64,000 nt of DNA from Zymomonas mobilis (GTDB lineage: Bacteria; Pseudomonadota; Alphaproteobacteria; Sphingomonadales; Sphingomonadaceae): positions 1,374,001-1,438,000 of the forward strand of contig NZ_VFOF01000001.1 in the NCBI RefSeq assembly GCF_006715975.1, written 5' to 3'. A model generated the notes under the pieces. That model was not told the DNA's origin. It did not search any database and saw only the letters and a program-made list of their open reading frames with translations. Shown here piece after piece: positions 63,943 to 64,000 of this stretch. A program made the position numbers and the translations under genes. Each line of letters starts with the position of its first letter. The stretch's first letter is position 1.

Positions 63943-64000
63943 ATGCAATATAACAGATTGGCCCTTATCGCCTCCCCTACCCCGAAGGCACAAGCCGCAG
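63943..64000 (+). CDS. nadK: NAD kinase, N-terminal fragment cut by window edge
   Basis: Only about 19 codons are present, from the ATG at 63943: MQYNRLALIASPTPKAQAA. RLALIASPTPKAQ is the N-terminal strand typical of alphaproteobacterial NAD kinase (ALVASPTPEAQ in relatives as I remember them). GAGCAGA precedes the ATG. It runs off the right edge. Confidence 0.7.
   Translation, partial: MQYNRLALIASPTPKAQAA

Overview
The window looks like a chromosomal segment of an ethanologenic sphingomonad, most probably Zymomonas mobilis. The reasons are: moderate GC with very AT-rich intergenic stretches; alphaproteobacterial operon orders (ccmCDEFGH; lptD-surA-pdxA-rsmA; chvI-chvG-hprK-rapZ-EIIA-HPr); a sphingolipid-type serine palmitoyltransferase with its own acyl carrier protein; and sphingomonad-style sequences such as the CcmE N-terminus. 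The species call is inference from gene content and remembered family sequences, not from a database search. I saw no insertion sequence, prophage, CRISPR array, rRNA or convincing tRNA.

Layout. 1-4154: minus-strand cytochrome c maturation operon (ccmC, D, E, F, G, H), cut by the left edge. 4621-6201: guaA. 6.2-7.6 kb: gene-poor, with one small membrane protein. 7.6-10.5 kb: sphingolipid locus, in which a winged-helix regulator is divergent from an acyl carrier protein and serine palmitoyltransferase. 10.6-16.8 kb: siroheme methyltransferase, an AstD-type aldehyde dehydrogenase, an exported amidohydrolase, threonine dehydratase and a small membrane protein. 16.9-19.6 kb: acpP, fabF and mltG (minus). 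20.1-25.0 kb: a LacI-family regulator facing a three-gene membrane dehydrogenase (Tat-exported small subunit, GMC flavoprotein, triheme cytochrome c). 25.4-28.7 kb: MFS transporter, GlsB-type membrane protein, exported S10 carboxypeptidase. 29.4-31.8 kb: murQ-queE and a membrane protein. 32.7-35.1 kb: TonB-dependent receptor behind a strikingly AT-rich leader. 35.3-37.4 kb: lipB, then a dmeR-dmeF nickel/cobalt efflux unit with visible operator-like G6 tracts. 37.5-44.1 kb: proC, ybjN-like, ubiK, tlyA, class I fumarase, holC, pepA. 44.5-50.3 kb: lptD-surA-pdxA-rsmA. 50.3-54.1 kb: a glycan-type cluster of a Wzx-like flippase, two tandem thymidylate-kinase-like P-loop proteins and an unknown protein. 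54.6-58.2 kb: TPR protein, RsmB-family methyltransferase, guaB. 58.4-63.1 kb: ChvI/ChvG two-component system followed by HPr kinase, RapZ, EIIA-Man and HPr. 63.1 kb to the end: SpoU-type RNA methyltransferase and the first codons of NAD kinase.

How the genes work together. The ccm operon supplies the heme-attachment machinery needed by the triheme cytochrome of the 21-25 kb dehydrogenase. guaA and guaB, at opposite ends, are the two consecutive steps from IMP to GMP. Envelope biogenesis is heavily represented: sphingolipid entry, fatty acid elongation, LPS insertion (LptD with the chaperone SurA), peptidoglycan processing and recycling (MltG, MurQ) and a polysaccharide flippase. ChvG/ChvI next to a regulatory, non-transporting PTS branch would link envelope stress to metabolic state.

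The least-described parts are the tandem P-loop kinase/flippase cluster at 50.3-54.1 kb, the sphingolipid regulator with an N-terminal receiver-like half, and several non-coding stretches with strong symmetric structure.
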